Shown: positions 25,448-33,682 of the stretch, piece after piece
Layout: every line of letters starts with the position of its first letter
Position numbering within the stretch: position 1 is the stretch's first letter
NCBI GenBank assembly: GCA_014360825.1
Contig: JACIWT010000006.1
Span: 1 to 47,164 of the forward strand
Direction of reading: 5' to 3'
Source of the DNA: Chloroflexota bacterium
GTDB taxonomy: Bacteria > Chloroflexota > Anaerolineae > UBA2200 > JACIWT01
Length of the DNA stretch: 47,164 nt
Notes under the pieces: generated by a model
Told to the model about the DNA's origin: nothing
The model's database searches: none
Seen by the model: only the letters and a program-made list of their open reading frames with translations
Position numbers and translations under genes: made by a program

Positions 25448-26025
25448 TGGGCCTGGATTGGCGACTGTTTACCTTGATCAACGGGCTAGCGGGTCGGTAT
25501 CCGCTGTTAGATGCTATCGCACGCCTTTTTGTGAACGATTACGCTGTACCGACAGCGCTGTCGGCTATTGTGCTCGCTTTATGGTTTGTTGGGCGGTCTC
25601 CTCAGGAACGAGGGCGTAATCAGCGTGCTCTATTCTACGCTCTCTTTGCTCTTGTTCTCGCCAACGTGGTTGTGAAAGCCTGCAACTTAGTCTTCTTCCG
25701 TCCGCGGCCATTCAGTTTCCATGAGGTAAACCTGCTTTTCTACCATCCCTCCGACTCGTCGATGCCCAGTAACCCAGCGGCCACAGGCTTTGCTTTGGCA
25801 GGGGGTGTCTGGCTACGTAATAGACGTGCGGCTGCGCTGATGTTCATTTTGGCCACGATGTGGGCTATTGCTCGCGTCTACTGCGGGGTGCATTACCCAT
25901 CTGATGTAGTAGTAGGAGCACTGGTAGGATTGGCCGCCGCCCAATTAATAGGGCGTGTCAGCCACCAGATCGAGCCCGTCTTGACGCACTTAATAGACTT
26001 TGGGCAGAGGCTGTATTTGGCGTAG
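25447..26025 (+). CDS. PAP2-family membrane phosphatase-like protein
   Basis: The 192-residue integral membrane protein has about five hydrophobic helices and the PAP2 phosphatase motifs: KACNLVFFRPRP (motif 1), MPSNPAATGF at motif 2 and ARVYCGVHYPSDVVVG (motif 3). Motif 2 normally reads PSGH or PSxH, and here the His is replaced by Pro-Ala. Catalysis could therefore be altered, although motif 3 His and Asp remain. Relatives dephosphorylate undecaprenyl pyrophosphate or other lipid phosphates. The start ATG overlaps the hydrolase stop (TGATG), so the two are translationally coupled and probably work together at the membrane. Confidence 0.82.
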   Translation: MGLDWRLFTLINGLAGRYPLLDAIARLFVNDYAVPTALSAIVLALWFVGRSPQERGRNQRALFYALFALVLANVVVKACNLVFFRPRPFSFHEVNLLFYHPSDSSMPSNPAATGFALAGGVWLRNRRAAALMFILATMWAIARVYCGVHYPSDVVVGALVGLAAAQLIGRVSHQIEPVLTHLIDFGQRLYLA

Positions 26026-26098
26026 GAACTATCTTCTTGGACCATCTGTGTGCAGGGTTCGGTCTCCTCTTCTTTGAGTAGTATAGCAGGAGCAAGCG

Positions 26099-28021
26099 AT
26101 TTCTTACCATAAAGTCGTTTTTAAACCACAAGGCAAGACAGTGAAAGTTCCTGCAGGATCGCTGATTGTGGACGCTGCCCAAGAGGCAGGTATTGAATTG
26201 AATCTACCTTGCGGTGGGCAGGGGCGCTGTGGGCGATGCAAGGTCGTGGTAGAAAGCGGCACTGTGCGGCGGCGCTCGATCAATCGCATCTCGCGCAGTG
26301 AACTCCAGCAAGGCTATGCCCTGGCTTGCCAGACAATCATCGAAAGCGACATTGAGGTCTTCATTCCGCCGCAAGAGGTCGTATTCCGCCGTGCTCCAAG
26401 CGAGAAGCAAGTTGATCGGCTGGTACAACTGCCCTTTGAGTGCGATTGGCAGAGCCGGCCTTGGGTACGCAAATACTTTCTCAAAATCGAACCGCCGAGT
26501 CTGCAGGATAATACCACCGACTTCGATCGGTTGAAACGCGAATTGGCGCGGCAGCATGGAGTCTCGGATCTAGTGGCATCATTGCCCATGATGCGCCGCC
26601 TGGCCCGGGTGTTGCGTCAAGCCAACTGGGAAGTAACCGCTGTCCTGGAGATGGGGACCTGGGCTGACGATGATGCCACGCCTCGGCTGATTGACCTGCG
26701 CCCTGGTGATCAGACGGCACGCTCGCTGGCCATCGCTGTGGATATTGGCACGACGAGCAATGTGATCTATCTTGTGGATTTGAAGATGGGCCAGCATTTG
26801 GATAGTGCTATCCAATATAACAAGCAGATTTCCTGCGGTGAGGACATCATATCCCGCATCATCTATGCCAAGCAACCGGGTGGGCTAGAGCATTTGCAAA
26901 GGCTGGTGGTAACTACCCTCAACGAACTGATCGATGAGTTGGCTGCCCGCAATGACTTCAACCCGCATGAAATCAACTTCGCAACCGTCGCTGGCAATAC
27001 AACTATGATTCACCTCTTTTTGGCGCTCGATCCAGCCTATATACGCCTGGAGCCCTACATCCCGACTTTCACCCATCCACCGCTCGTGCGTGCCGCTGAA
27101 TTGGGCTTGAACATAAACCCAGAGGCTACGGTGGACTGTCTGCCGGGCGTAGGTGCTTATGTAGGCGGGGACATTACGGCAGGGGTGCTCAGTTCCGGCA
27201 TGTTTCGGACCGATAAACTAACCTTATTCATTGACGTGGGGACGAATGGCGAGATTGTATTGGGCAACGCGGACTGGTTGCTCGCCTGCGCTTGCTCTGC
27301 GGGGCCGGCTTTCGAAGGTGCGGGCGTGTATTGTGGCATGCGTGCTACCGATGGGGCTATCGAGGAGGTGTGGATTAACCGCGAGACTGCCGAGCCCACC
27401 ATTCGCACTATTGGAGATAAGCCGCCGCTAGGTATCTGCGGTTCGGGCATGATTTCGTTGCTGGGTGAAATGTTTATCACAGGGGTAGTGGACAAAAGCG
27501 GCCACCTGAATCGGCAATTGAACACGCCACGCATTCGGGTCGGTGAACATGGCCCAGAATATGTATTGGTTTGGGCCAAAGAGTCGGGTACCGGAGAGGA
27601 CATTTACATTACTGAGGTGGACATCTCCAACCTCCTGCGGGCTAAAGCCGCGATTTACGCGGGTTTTTCAGTGCTCACTCAAAGTGTGGGCATCAGTTTG
27701 GCCGATGTCGAGGAGGTCATCATTGGAGGCGCCTTCGGCAAGTATATTGACATCGAGAAGGCCGTTCAGATTGGGCTCATGCCTGACATGCCCTGGGAGA
27801 GGTTCAAGTATCTGGGCAATACCTCGGCTTGGGGTGCTTTCACGGCGCTCCTTTGCCGAGATATGCGCCATCAGGTCGTGGAAATTGCCAGGAAGATGAC
27901 CTATCTGGAGCTAAGTGCTGATAACCGCTTCTACGAAGAATTTACCTCGGCATTGTTCTTACCCCATACAGATGCGACAAGTTTTCCATCGGTAATGCGC
28001 GTGTTAGAGGGAAAGATATGA
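26099..28021 (+). CDS. acsV: reductive activator of the corrinoid/iron-sulfur protein (RACo), probable ATT start
   Basis: The protein has an N-terminal [2Fe-2S] ferredoxin domain (Cys motif PCGGQGRCGRCKV, later ALACQT), a linker domain, and a C-terminal ASKHA-like ATPase domain beginning AIAVDIGTTSN and including AGNTTMIHLFL, FIDVGTNGEIVLGN, CACSAGPAFEGAG and IGGAFGKYID. RACo uses ATP to reactivate Co(II) corrinoid. The nearest conventional start, GTG at 26141, removes the first ferredoxin strand. From 26087, just after an in-frame TAG, there is no ATG, GTG or TTG before 26141. An ATT at 26099 lies six bases after AGGAG and gives the expected N-terminus SYHKVVFKPQGKTVKVPAG. It overlaps cooC by ATGA. 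Confidence 0.9.
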   Translation: MSYHKVVFKPQGKTVKVPAGSLIVDAAQEAGIELNLPCGGQGRCGRCKVVVESGTVRRRSINRISRSELQQGYALACQTIIESDIEVFIPPQEVVFRRAPSEKQVDRLVQLPFECDWQSRPWVRKYFLKIEPPSLQDNTTDFDRLKRELARQHGVSDLVASLPMMRRLARVLRQANWEVTAVLEMGTWADDDATPRLIDLRPGDQTARSLAIAVDIGTTSNVIYLVDLKMGQHLDSAIQYNKQISCGEDIISRIIYAKQPGGLEHLQRLVVTTLNELIDELAARNDFNPHEINFATVAGNTTMIHLFLALDPAYIRLEPYIPTFTHPPLVRAAELGLNINPEATVDCLPGVGAYVGGDITAGVLSSGMFRTDKLTLFIDVGTNGEIVLGNADWLLACACSAGPAFEGAGVYCGMRATDGAIEEVWINRETAEPTIRTIGDKPPLGICGSGMISLLGEMFITGVVDKSGHLNRQLNTPRIRVGEHGPEYVLVWAKESGTGEDIYITEVDISNLLRAKAAIYAGFSVLTQSVGISLADVEEVIIGGAFGKYIDIEKAVQIGLMPDMPWERFKYLGNTSAWGAFTALLCRDMRHQVVEIARKMTYLELSADNRFYEEFTSALFLPHTDATSFPSVMRVLEGKI

Positions 28022-28800
28022 CGGTCACGATCGCTGTAGCGGGCAAGGGAGGCACGGGCAAGACCACTTTCATAGCACTTCTTATTAAATGGCTCCGTGA
28101 GCAGAATGCTGGTACGATCCTCGCCATAGATGGAGACCCGAGCGCCAATCTGCACTGGGCACTGGGGATGCCGATGTACGAAACCATTGGCCACATTCGA
28201 GAGGAGACGACCGCTTTGGTTTCCAGCGGCACGTACAACGTCTCTATTCCCAAGACCGACTATCTGGAGTACCGCATCCACGAATCCTTGGTAGAGGGCG
28301 ATGGCATTGATCTCATTGCTATGGGCCGACCAGAAGGACCAGGATGCTACTGCGCAGCAAACAACATCTTGCGCATGGTCATTGACCGGCTTGGCAATCA
28401 ATACGACTACGTGGTGATTGATAATGAGGCGGGAATGGAACATATCAGTCGCCAGACGACGCGGTATGTGGATATCCTTTTCATACTTACGGATGTGACT
28501 ATGCGGGGACTGATGGCGGTTGAAGAAATACTGAAGATGCAGAAGGAGTTGGACACACGCTTCGGGCAGGTCTATTTGGTGTTGAACCGCTCCACTGGGC
28601 CACTGCCGGCCGTTCTCGCAAATAAGATCAAGGAACTCGGGGTAGAACTTATTGGGACGCTGCCGAATGACCCCACAGTGAGCGAATTCGATGCGGTGGG
28701 GCGTCCGCTGATCGAGATGCCAGAGGATGCCCCTATCGTCCATGCTGTGGGCGATATCGGTCGCAAAGCAGGAGTCGCCAGTAAGGCTGGCTCCCATTAA
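28018..28800 (+). CDS. cooC: CooC-type ATPase for CODH/ACS nickel insertion
   Basis: The 260-residue MinD/ParA-like ATPase has the deviant Walker A AGKGGTGKTT at residues 8-17, AIDGDPSANL, the metal-binding CxC in GPGCYCAANN near residue 110, and VVIDNEAGMEHISR. CooC homologues dimerise on ATP and aid nickel insertion into CODH or ACS (CooC1/AcsF). Which of the two it serves is not visible. It is translationally coupled to acsV by ATGA. Confidence 0.92.
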   Translation: MTVTIAVAGKGGTGKTTFIALLIKWLREQNAGTILAIDGDPSANLHWALGMPMYETIGHIREETTALVSSGTYNVSIPKTDYLEYRIHESLVEGDGIDLIAMGRPEGPGCYCAANNILRMVIDRLGNQYDYVVIDNEAGMEHISRQTTRYVDILFILTDVTMRGLMAVEEILKMQKELDTRFGQVYLVLNRSTGPLPAVLANKIKELGVELIGTLPNDPTVSEFDAVGRPLIEMPEDAPIVHAVGDIGRKAGVASKAGSH

Positions 28801-28826
28801 GAGAGGGAAGAAGGAGGTACAAAATC

Positions 28827-29747
28827 ATGCTTATTATCGGTGAGAACATTCACATTATTTCGCCCAAGGTCAGGGATGCGATCAACAATCGCGACAAGGC
28901 ATTCATCCAGCAACTGGCGCGGAAGCAGGTCGAGCATGGCGCGGACATGCTGGATCTGAACATTGGACCCCAGAAAAGAACTGGCGTCGAAGTGATGGAG
29001 TGGATTGTGGACGCTGTACAGGAGGTGACAGATGTGCCACTGTCATTAGACACCACAAATGCGGCCGCAATCGAAGCCGGGCTGAAGCGCTGCAAGAAAC
29101 AAGCCATGATCAACTCCACCTCCGCCGATCCCGAGCGATTGGAAGTCGGGATGCCCCTGGCAGCGAAGTATCACGCCAAGATCGTTGCTCTGACGATGGG
29201 CAAATCGGGTATCCCTACCACTGCCGATGCCCGAGTGCAACTAGCGATGGAAGTGCTGATACCCAAGGCGATGGAGCTCGGCATCCCTATGTCAGACTTA
29301 TATCTAGACCCACTGGTGCTGACAGTCAACGGGACGCAGGAACACGCGCCACAAACGCTGGAGGCCGTGCGCTTTTTCAAACAACTAATGGACCCGCCGC
29401 CTATGACTGTGGTGGGGCTCTCCAATATTTCGAATAGTGTGCCTGCCGAGAACCGTAGCCTAATCAACCGCACGTATTTAGTGATGCTGATGGCTGCTGG
29501 GTTAGATGCGGCCATCGCCGACCCCCTAGATCAGAAACAGAACGAGTTCATTCGTATTGTGGAGCAACGGGATGACAGCACCCCTCTGGGTAAGTTGCTT
29601 TTGGCGCTCTATGATGCAACGGCGGCTGGAGAAGACTTGGATCCAGGGGCGGTGGATATGAGGGATCCGGACCAGGTGGCGGTCTGGAAAACGGTGCAAA
29701 TTCTCAAGAATCGAGTGATCTACGCCCACTCCTATTTGCGTATGTGA
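28827..29747 (+). CDS. acsE: methyltetrahydrofolate:corrinoid/iron-sulfur protein methyltransferase
   Basis: This TIM-barrel pterin-binding methyltransferase moves the methyl group from methyl-THF to Co(I) of AcsCD. The 306-residue chain begins MLIIGENIHIISPKV and has ADMLDLNIGP, PLSLDTTNAAAIEAGL, the folate-binding NSTSADPERL, LYLDPLVLTVNGTQEHAP and VGLSNISNSVP with the conserved Asn. The ATG is preceded by GAAGGAGG. As the last gene of the operon it is followed within 15 bases by a terminator hairpin, and it joins the methyl branch to the carbonyl branch. Confidence 0.95.
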   Translation: MLIIGENIHIISPKVRDAINNRDKAFIQQLARKQVEHGADMLDLNIGPQKRTGVEVMEWIVDAVQEVTDVPLSLDTTNAAAIEAGLKRCKKQAMINSTSADPERLEVGMPLAAKYHAKIVALTMGKSGIPTTADARVQLAMEVLIPKAMELGIPMSDLYLDPLVLTVNGTQEHAPQTLEAVRFFKQLMDPPPMTVVGLSNISNSVPAENRSLINRTYLVMLMAAGLDAAIADPLDQKQNEFIRIVEQRDDSTPLGKLLLALYDATAAGEDLDPGAVDMRDPDQVAVWKTVQILKNRVIYAHSYLRM

Positions 29748-29761
29748 ATGTGGGTACAGGC

Positions 29762-29806
29762 AACAAAAGCAGCCAGTATCCGCAAGCGAGACTGGCCGCT
29801 TTTGTT
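29762..29806 (+). terminator. intrinsic terminator after acsE
   Basis: Arms at 29762-29777 and 29791-29806 pair over 16 positions with one mismatch. The distal arm ends in a CTTTTGTT run followed by ATCTTCT. The A-rich left arm would also serve transcripts from the other direction. It closes the CODH/ACS operon. Confidence 0.75.
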
Positions 29807-29850
29807 ATCTTCTAACAAGAGCCTGGCTTCCGACGAAGGCGGCGCACGCG

Positions 29851-29879
29851 TTGGCATTTGTGTGGGCATTTCGTAGAAT
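29851..29879 (+). promoter_or_regulatory. promoter of hppA
   Basis: TTGGCA (29851-29856), a 17-bp spacer and TAGAAT (29874-29879) match sigma70 boxes at five of six positions each. The implied leader to the ATG at 30189 is about 300 bases, long enough for regulatory RNA. Confidence 0.6.
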
Positions 29880-30110
29880 AAGTATTATTGTGTGACCACG
29901 CCCATAGAGGGGGTCAAATCGAGGCTCCTATGATTTCCCAGAGTTACTGGCGTCTATTTGGCTTTCAGAGCGAAGACGTATGCTCCATTCAATGGCAAGC
30001 GTGATAGCAATGCATTATCCTATGCCCATATCTTCTTGGTTGTCCTTGCTTATTGCCATGGATGTTGCTGTGCGCGCTCTAAACCACTGTGATTTGCTTA
30101 TCTCTGCAGC

Positions 30111-30152
30111 AAGTGAGGTTCCATGCTGTATGGTAGGTGTGGAACCTCATTT
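30111..30152 (+). promoter_or_regulatory. leader hairpin upstream of the hppA ribosome binding site
   Basis: AAGTGAGGTTCCA (30111-30123) pairs with TGGAACCTCATTT (30140-30152) over 13 positions, one of them a G-U pair, with a 16-base loop. It ends about 20 bases before the GGAGG of hppA. A mild T-rich stretch follows, so attenuation or translational control is possible. Confidence 0.5.
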
Positions 30153-30188
30153 CATTACTCTGACAAGAAGGAGGAAGCGGAAGGCACA

Positions 30189-32360
30189 ATGACATTCGAG
30201 CACACTTCACTCTGGGGTGTCCTGCTCACATCTCTCCTAGCGATTCTCTATGCAGGTTTTCTGGTCCGGCAAGTTCTGCATCACGACCAAGGTACGCCTA
30301 AGATGCAAGCGATTGCCGACGTCATCCGCACGGGTGCTAATGTGTACCTGCAACGACAGTTTCGGGTTATCCTCATAGTAATTGGCCTGTTGGCCGTTGG
30401 TCTGTATTTCTCCGCGGCCCTGGCCGGTCAACGGGTCTCGATCTGCCTGGGGCGCGCTGCTGCTTTCCTACTGGGATCTTTTTCCTCCGCCACGGTTGGC
30501 TATATTGGCATGAATATAGCAGTGCAGGGCAACGTCCGTGTCGCTGCTGCTGCCCGCACGAGTTTCACGGATGCGCTGCGTATTGGTTACCAGGCAGGCA
30601 CGGTCACGGGTATGCTTACCACTGGCCTGGGACTCCTGGGTCCCACGATTATCCTCCTGGTCTATGGCCGAAGCGCGCCTGAGGTACTACTGGGTTTGGG
30701 TTTTGGTGGAACGCTGCTCGCGCTTTTCATGCGTGTCGGTGGTGGCATATATACAAAAGCCGCCGATATCGGCGCCGATTTAGTGGGCAAGGTAGAAGTA
30801 GGCATTCCCGAAGATGACCCGCGCAATGCTGCCGTCATCGCTGATCTGGTGGGTGACAACGTGGGCGATTGCGCGGGGATGGCTGCTGACATTTTCGAGT
30901 CTTATGGAGTGACGATCGTCTCCGTGATGATACTGGGTTTGACACTCCAACCGCCCGATCTTAAGTGGATCGTCTTTCCCCTAATCGCACTGGCCATCGG
31001 CATCATGAGTTCGCTCCTTGGGGGTTATGTTATGTCCCTTTGGTCTACACGCAGTGATGCCTTCAAGGCGATGGACCTCTCGTATAGCCTTTCCGCGTTT
31101 CTCTCCGCTATTTGCTTCCTCTTGCTAGCGCATTTTTATATTCATGACTTGCGCGCTTTCTGGGCAACAGCGGTAGGTATTTTGCTCGCTATCGGCTTTA
31201 ACAAATATACAGCGTATTTTACTCTCCCTGAGAAACGTCCGGTCCGGGAACTGGCAGGCGCTTCACGGACAGGCGCAGCAACGAGCATTCTGAGCGGGTT
31301 TTCCTTGGGCTCTGAGAGTGCTGCATGTGGCATTCTATTGGTTGCCATGGCTATCTTCTGTTCCATGCTGATTTTCCGCAGCGCGGGCATCACACATGTA
31401 CTTTATGGCGTAGCATTGTGTGGCATCGGTATGCTCTCCCAGACAGGCAACTACGTCTCAATGGATGCATTCGGTCCCATCGCTGACAATGCCAGTGGAA
31501 TCGGGGAGATGGCAGGGCTCGAGCCCAAAGCGCGCGAGATCATGGCTGCTCTCGACGCAGCAGGAAACACGACCAAGGCTATCACCAAGGGCATCGCCGC
31601 CGCCTCGGCAATCCTTGCCGCTGTCTCGCTCTTCGGTTCTTTTGTGGAGACCGCAGGGCTTCAGACAGAGGGGCTGAATATCGCGAGTCCCTCTGTGTTC
31701 ATTGGCGCACTCATCGGCGGGTCCATGCCCTTTGTTTTTAGCGCGCTGACCATCCGTGCAGTAGGGCGCGCTGCCTCGCTCGTTATGGACGAAGTGCGGC
31801 GCCAGTTTCGGATCCCAGGTCTGATGGAGGGAAAAGTCAAGCCCGATTATGACAGAGTGATAGCCATCTGCACTCAGGCTGCACAGCAGGAATTGGTCAG
31901 CCTCGCTCTTCTGGCAATTCTCGTGCCGATCCTAGTTGGATTTCTCCTTGGAGTAGGAGTACTGGGTGGCCTACTAGCCGGCGGAATTCTGACCGGGGCA
32001 TTGCTCGCCGTGTTTATGATAAATGCCGGAGGGGCTTGGGACAACGCCAAGAAATTCATCGAGGATGGCCATCACGGGGGCAAATACTCTGAACCGCATA
32101 GGGCTTCGGTCATCGGTGACACAGTAGGTGACCCATTAAAAGACACTGCTGGGCCCTCGCTAGATATCATGATCAAGGTTATGAACCTCGTCGCATTATT
32201 GATCGCGCCCTTGGTGAAGGCTCATGAAAGATGGACCCCTCTAGGACTCACTGTGATGGCAGGCACACTGTTGCTGGTTCTTTTCGCGATTTGGCACAGC
32301 AAGAAGGACGCCTATTCGCTGGTTGAAATAGAGGAGGATGATCCAGTTACGGAACCGTAG
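30189..32360 (+). CDS. hppA: membrane-bound proton-translocating pyrophosphatase, K+-independent type
   Basis: The 723-residue membrane protein has about 16 hydrophobic helices and couples PPi hydrolysis to ion pumping. PPi/Mg2+ motifs are DLVGKVEVGIPEDDPRN, DNVGDCAGMAADIFESY, DNASGIGEMA and the C-terminal SVIGDTVGDPLKDTAGPSL. The diagnostic GNTTKA, with Lys near residue 463, is the signature of K+-independent enzymes, which are H+ pumps. K+-dependent forms carry Ala there. The ATG at 30189 is preceded by GGAAGG; an in-frame start at 30123 lies inside the leader hairpin. It would recover energy from PPi made in biosynthesis, which suits a low-energy acetyl-CoA-pathway organism. Confidence 0.95.
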   Translation: MTFEHTSLWGVLLTSLLAILYAGFLVRQVLHHDQGTPKMQAIADVIRTGANVYLQRQFRVILIVIGLLAVGLYFSAALAGQRVSICLGRAAAFLLGSFSSATVGYIGMNIAVQGNVRVAAAARTSFTDALRIGYQAGTVTGMLTTGLGLLGPTIILLVYGRSAPEVLLGLGFGGTLLALFMRVGGGIYTKAADIGADLVGKVEVGIPEDDPRNAAVIADLVGDNVGDCAGMAADIFESYGVTIVSVMILGLTLQPPDLKWIVFPLIALAIGIMSSLLGGYVMSLWSTRSDAFKAMDLSYSLSAFLSAICFLLLAHFYIHDLRAFWATAVGILLAIGFNKYTAYFTLPEKRPVRELAGASRTGAATSILSGFSLGSESAACGILLVAMAIFCSMLIFRSAGITHVLYGVALCGIGMLSQTGNYVSMDAFGPIADNASGIGEMAGLEPKAREIMAALDAAGNTTKAITKGIAAASAILAAVSLFGSFVETAGLQTEGLNIASPSVFIGALIGGSMPFVFSALTIRAVGRAASLVMDEVRRQFRIPGLMEGKVKPDYDRVIAICTQAAQQELVSLALLAILVPILVGFLLGVGVLGGLLAGGILTGALLAVFMINAGGAWDNAKKFIEDGHHGGKYSEPHRASVIGDTVGDPLKDTAGPSLDIMIKVMNLVALLIAPLVKAHERWTPLGLTVMAGTLLLVLFAIWHSKKDAYSLVEIEEDDPVTEP

Positions 32361-32384
32361 CGCCGTAGCCAATAATGTCTCGTG

Positions 32385-33443
32385 TCAGATAATCAACATC
32401 GCGTCCCCAAAACTATAGAACCGATACCTGTTTTGGATTGCCTCTTGGTAAGCCCTATCCACTAATTCTTTCCCGGCGAACGCGGAGACGAGCATGAGCA
32501 ACGTGGAACGAGGCAAGTGAAAATTTGTGATCATTGCGTCCACAGCCCGGAAGCGATAGCCTGGGTAGATAAACAGACTTGTGGAGCCTCGGAACGGGAG
32601 AACCACATCCTCCGCGCCCTGGGCTTCTGCTTGGCATGCTGCCGATTCTAACACCCGCACCGAAGTAGAGCCGATAGCAACGATGCGCCGCCCCTCCTGG
32701 CGAGCACGATTGACCACATTGGCCGTCTCTTCACCCAGTTCACACCATTCCGAGTGCATACGATGATCCTCAATGCGCTCTTCACTTACCGGGCGGAAGG
32801 TGTCCAGGCTGATGTGCAGGACAACGAAAGCAAAGCGTATCCCTCGGTTGGCTAGTTGCTCAACGAGGCGCGGGGTAAAGTGCAAACCCGCAGTCGGCGC
32901 TGCCAGAGAGCCGCGGATGCGTGCGTAGATGGTCTGATAACGTTCAGCGTTCGTCAGCGGCGTGTGGATATAAGGGGGCAAGGGCACAGTGCCGAGCCGG
33001 TCCAAATGAGGGCCTATGGGCGGTGTGAAGCGAACGAGGCGCCCACCTTCAGGAGTGCGCTCCAACACCTCGGCAGTAACGGAAGGCAAATCTCCCGACG
33101 AAGTGGCGGGTTCTATGGCCACGAGAGCGCCAGGTTGAACGCGTCGGCCTGGTTTCACCAGTGTTTCCCAAATACCACCTTCTCGTTCACGAACGAGCAG
33201 GAATTCGACCTTGCCGCCCGTGGGCACCTTGCGACCATATAAACGGGCAGCGATCACCCTGCTCTCATTGCCCACAAGAAGGTCTCCTCCCTGCAGATAA
33301 TCGCCGATGTCGCGAAAGTGACGATGCTCTATGAGGCCATCTCTGCGATGCAGCACCAGCAGCCGCGAGGCATCGCGGGGCTCAATGGGTTGTTGAGCAA
33401 TCAACTCTGGGGGTAATTCGTAGTCGAACTCGCTCGTTCGCAC
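32385..33443 (-). CDS. queA: S-adenosylmethionine:tRNA ribosyltransferase-isomerase
   Basis: QueA transfers the ribosyl part of SAM to preQ1-modified tRNA to form epoxyqueuosine. The 352-residue protein starts MRTSEFDYELPPELIAQQP, then has RDASRLLVL, GSLAAPTAGLHFT, HISLDTFRPV, HSEWCELGEETA and the C-terminal TNFHLPRSTLLMLVSAFAG. The start codon is GTG, eight bases downstream of the DUF2905 stop. It is the last gene of ruvB-queH-DUF2905-queA and is convergent with hppA, 24 bases apart. Confidence 0.95.
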   Translation of the reverse strand: MRTSEFDYELPPELIAQQPIEPRDASRLLVLHRRDGLIEHRHFRDIGDYLQGGDLLVGNESRVIAARLYGRKVPTGGKVEFLLVREREGGIWETLVKPGRRVQPGALVAIEPATSSGDLPSVTAEVLERTPEGGRLVRFTPPIGPHLDRLGTVPLPPYIHTPLTNAERYQTIYARIRGSLAAPTAGLHFTPRLVEQLANRGIRFAFVVLHISLDTFRPVSEERIEDHRMHSEWCELGEETANVVNRARQEGRRIVAIGSTSVRVLESAACQAEAQGAEDVVLPFRGSTSLFIYPGYRFRAVDAMITNFHLPRSTLLMLVSAFAGKELVDRAYQEAIQNRYRFYSFGDAMLII

Positions 33444-33450
33444 GGGAATC

Positions 33451-33681
33451 TCAGCGGTGCAGCCGCAACAGCAGATTCAGCAACAACGTGAGCAGCAGAC
33501 TGAGCACCAATGAGGTCATCAGCGGAAACATACAGGTGAAATCATCGCGGCGGATAGTAATATCACCAGGCAAGCGCCCTAAGAAGGGAATTTTGCCGGC
33601 CAAAAGCAAAAGTAGGCCGAGGGCGAAAATAAGGCCACCAATGAGCAAAAGCATACGGCCCAAATCTTCGAATGGCGACAT
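33451..33681 (-). CDS. DUF2905 small membrane protein
   Basis: The 76-residue protein has an N-terminal hydrophobic helix (MLLLIGGLIFALGLLLLLAG), a family motif of the type GKIPFLGRLPGDI, then a second hydrophobic helix. DUF2905 has no known function but often lies with queA/ruvB-type genes. The ATG at 33681 follows GAGGGGGG; the frame extends to 33810 in overlap with queH but is not conserved-looking there. Confidence 0.82.
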   Translation of the reverse strand: MSPFEDLGRMLLLIGGLIFALGLLLLLAGKIPFLGRLPGDITIRRDDFTCMFPLMTSLVLSLLLTLLLNLLLRLHR

Positions 33682-33682
33682 C

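Larger units (their letters stand above)
29748..30188 (+). other. 441-bp intergenic region between acsE and hppA
   Basis: This gap holds the acsE terminator, a good promoter (29851-29879) and a long leader of about 300 bases with a hairpin just before the hppA ribosome site. A 70-codon frame at 29980-30192 overlaps the hppA start and looks non-coding. No tRNA, known riboswitch or mobile element was recognised. Confidence 0.6.

Noticed and set aside
27931-28797. 288-codon minus-strand frame opposite cooC and acsV
   Set aside because: It is antisense to two genes with intact motifs; long antisense frames are expected in GC-rich coding DNA.
29980-30192. 70-codon plus-strand frame before hppA
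   Set aside because: It lies across the leader hairpin and overlaps the hppA ribosome site and start; no ribosome site of its own and no family resemblance.
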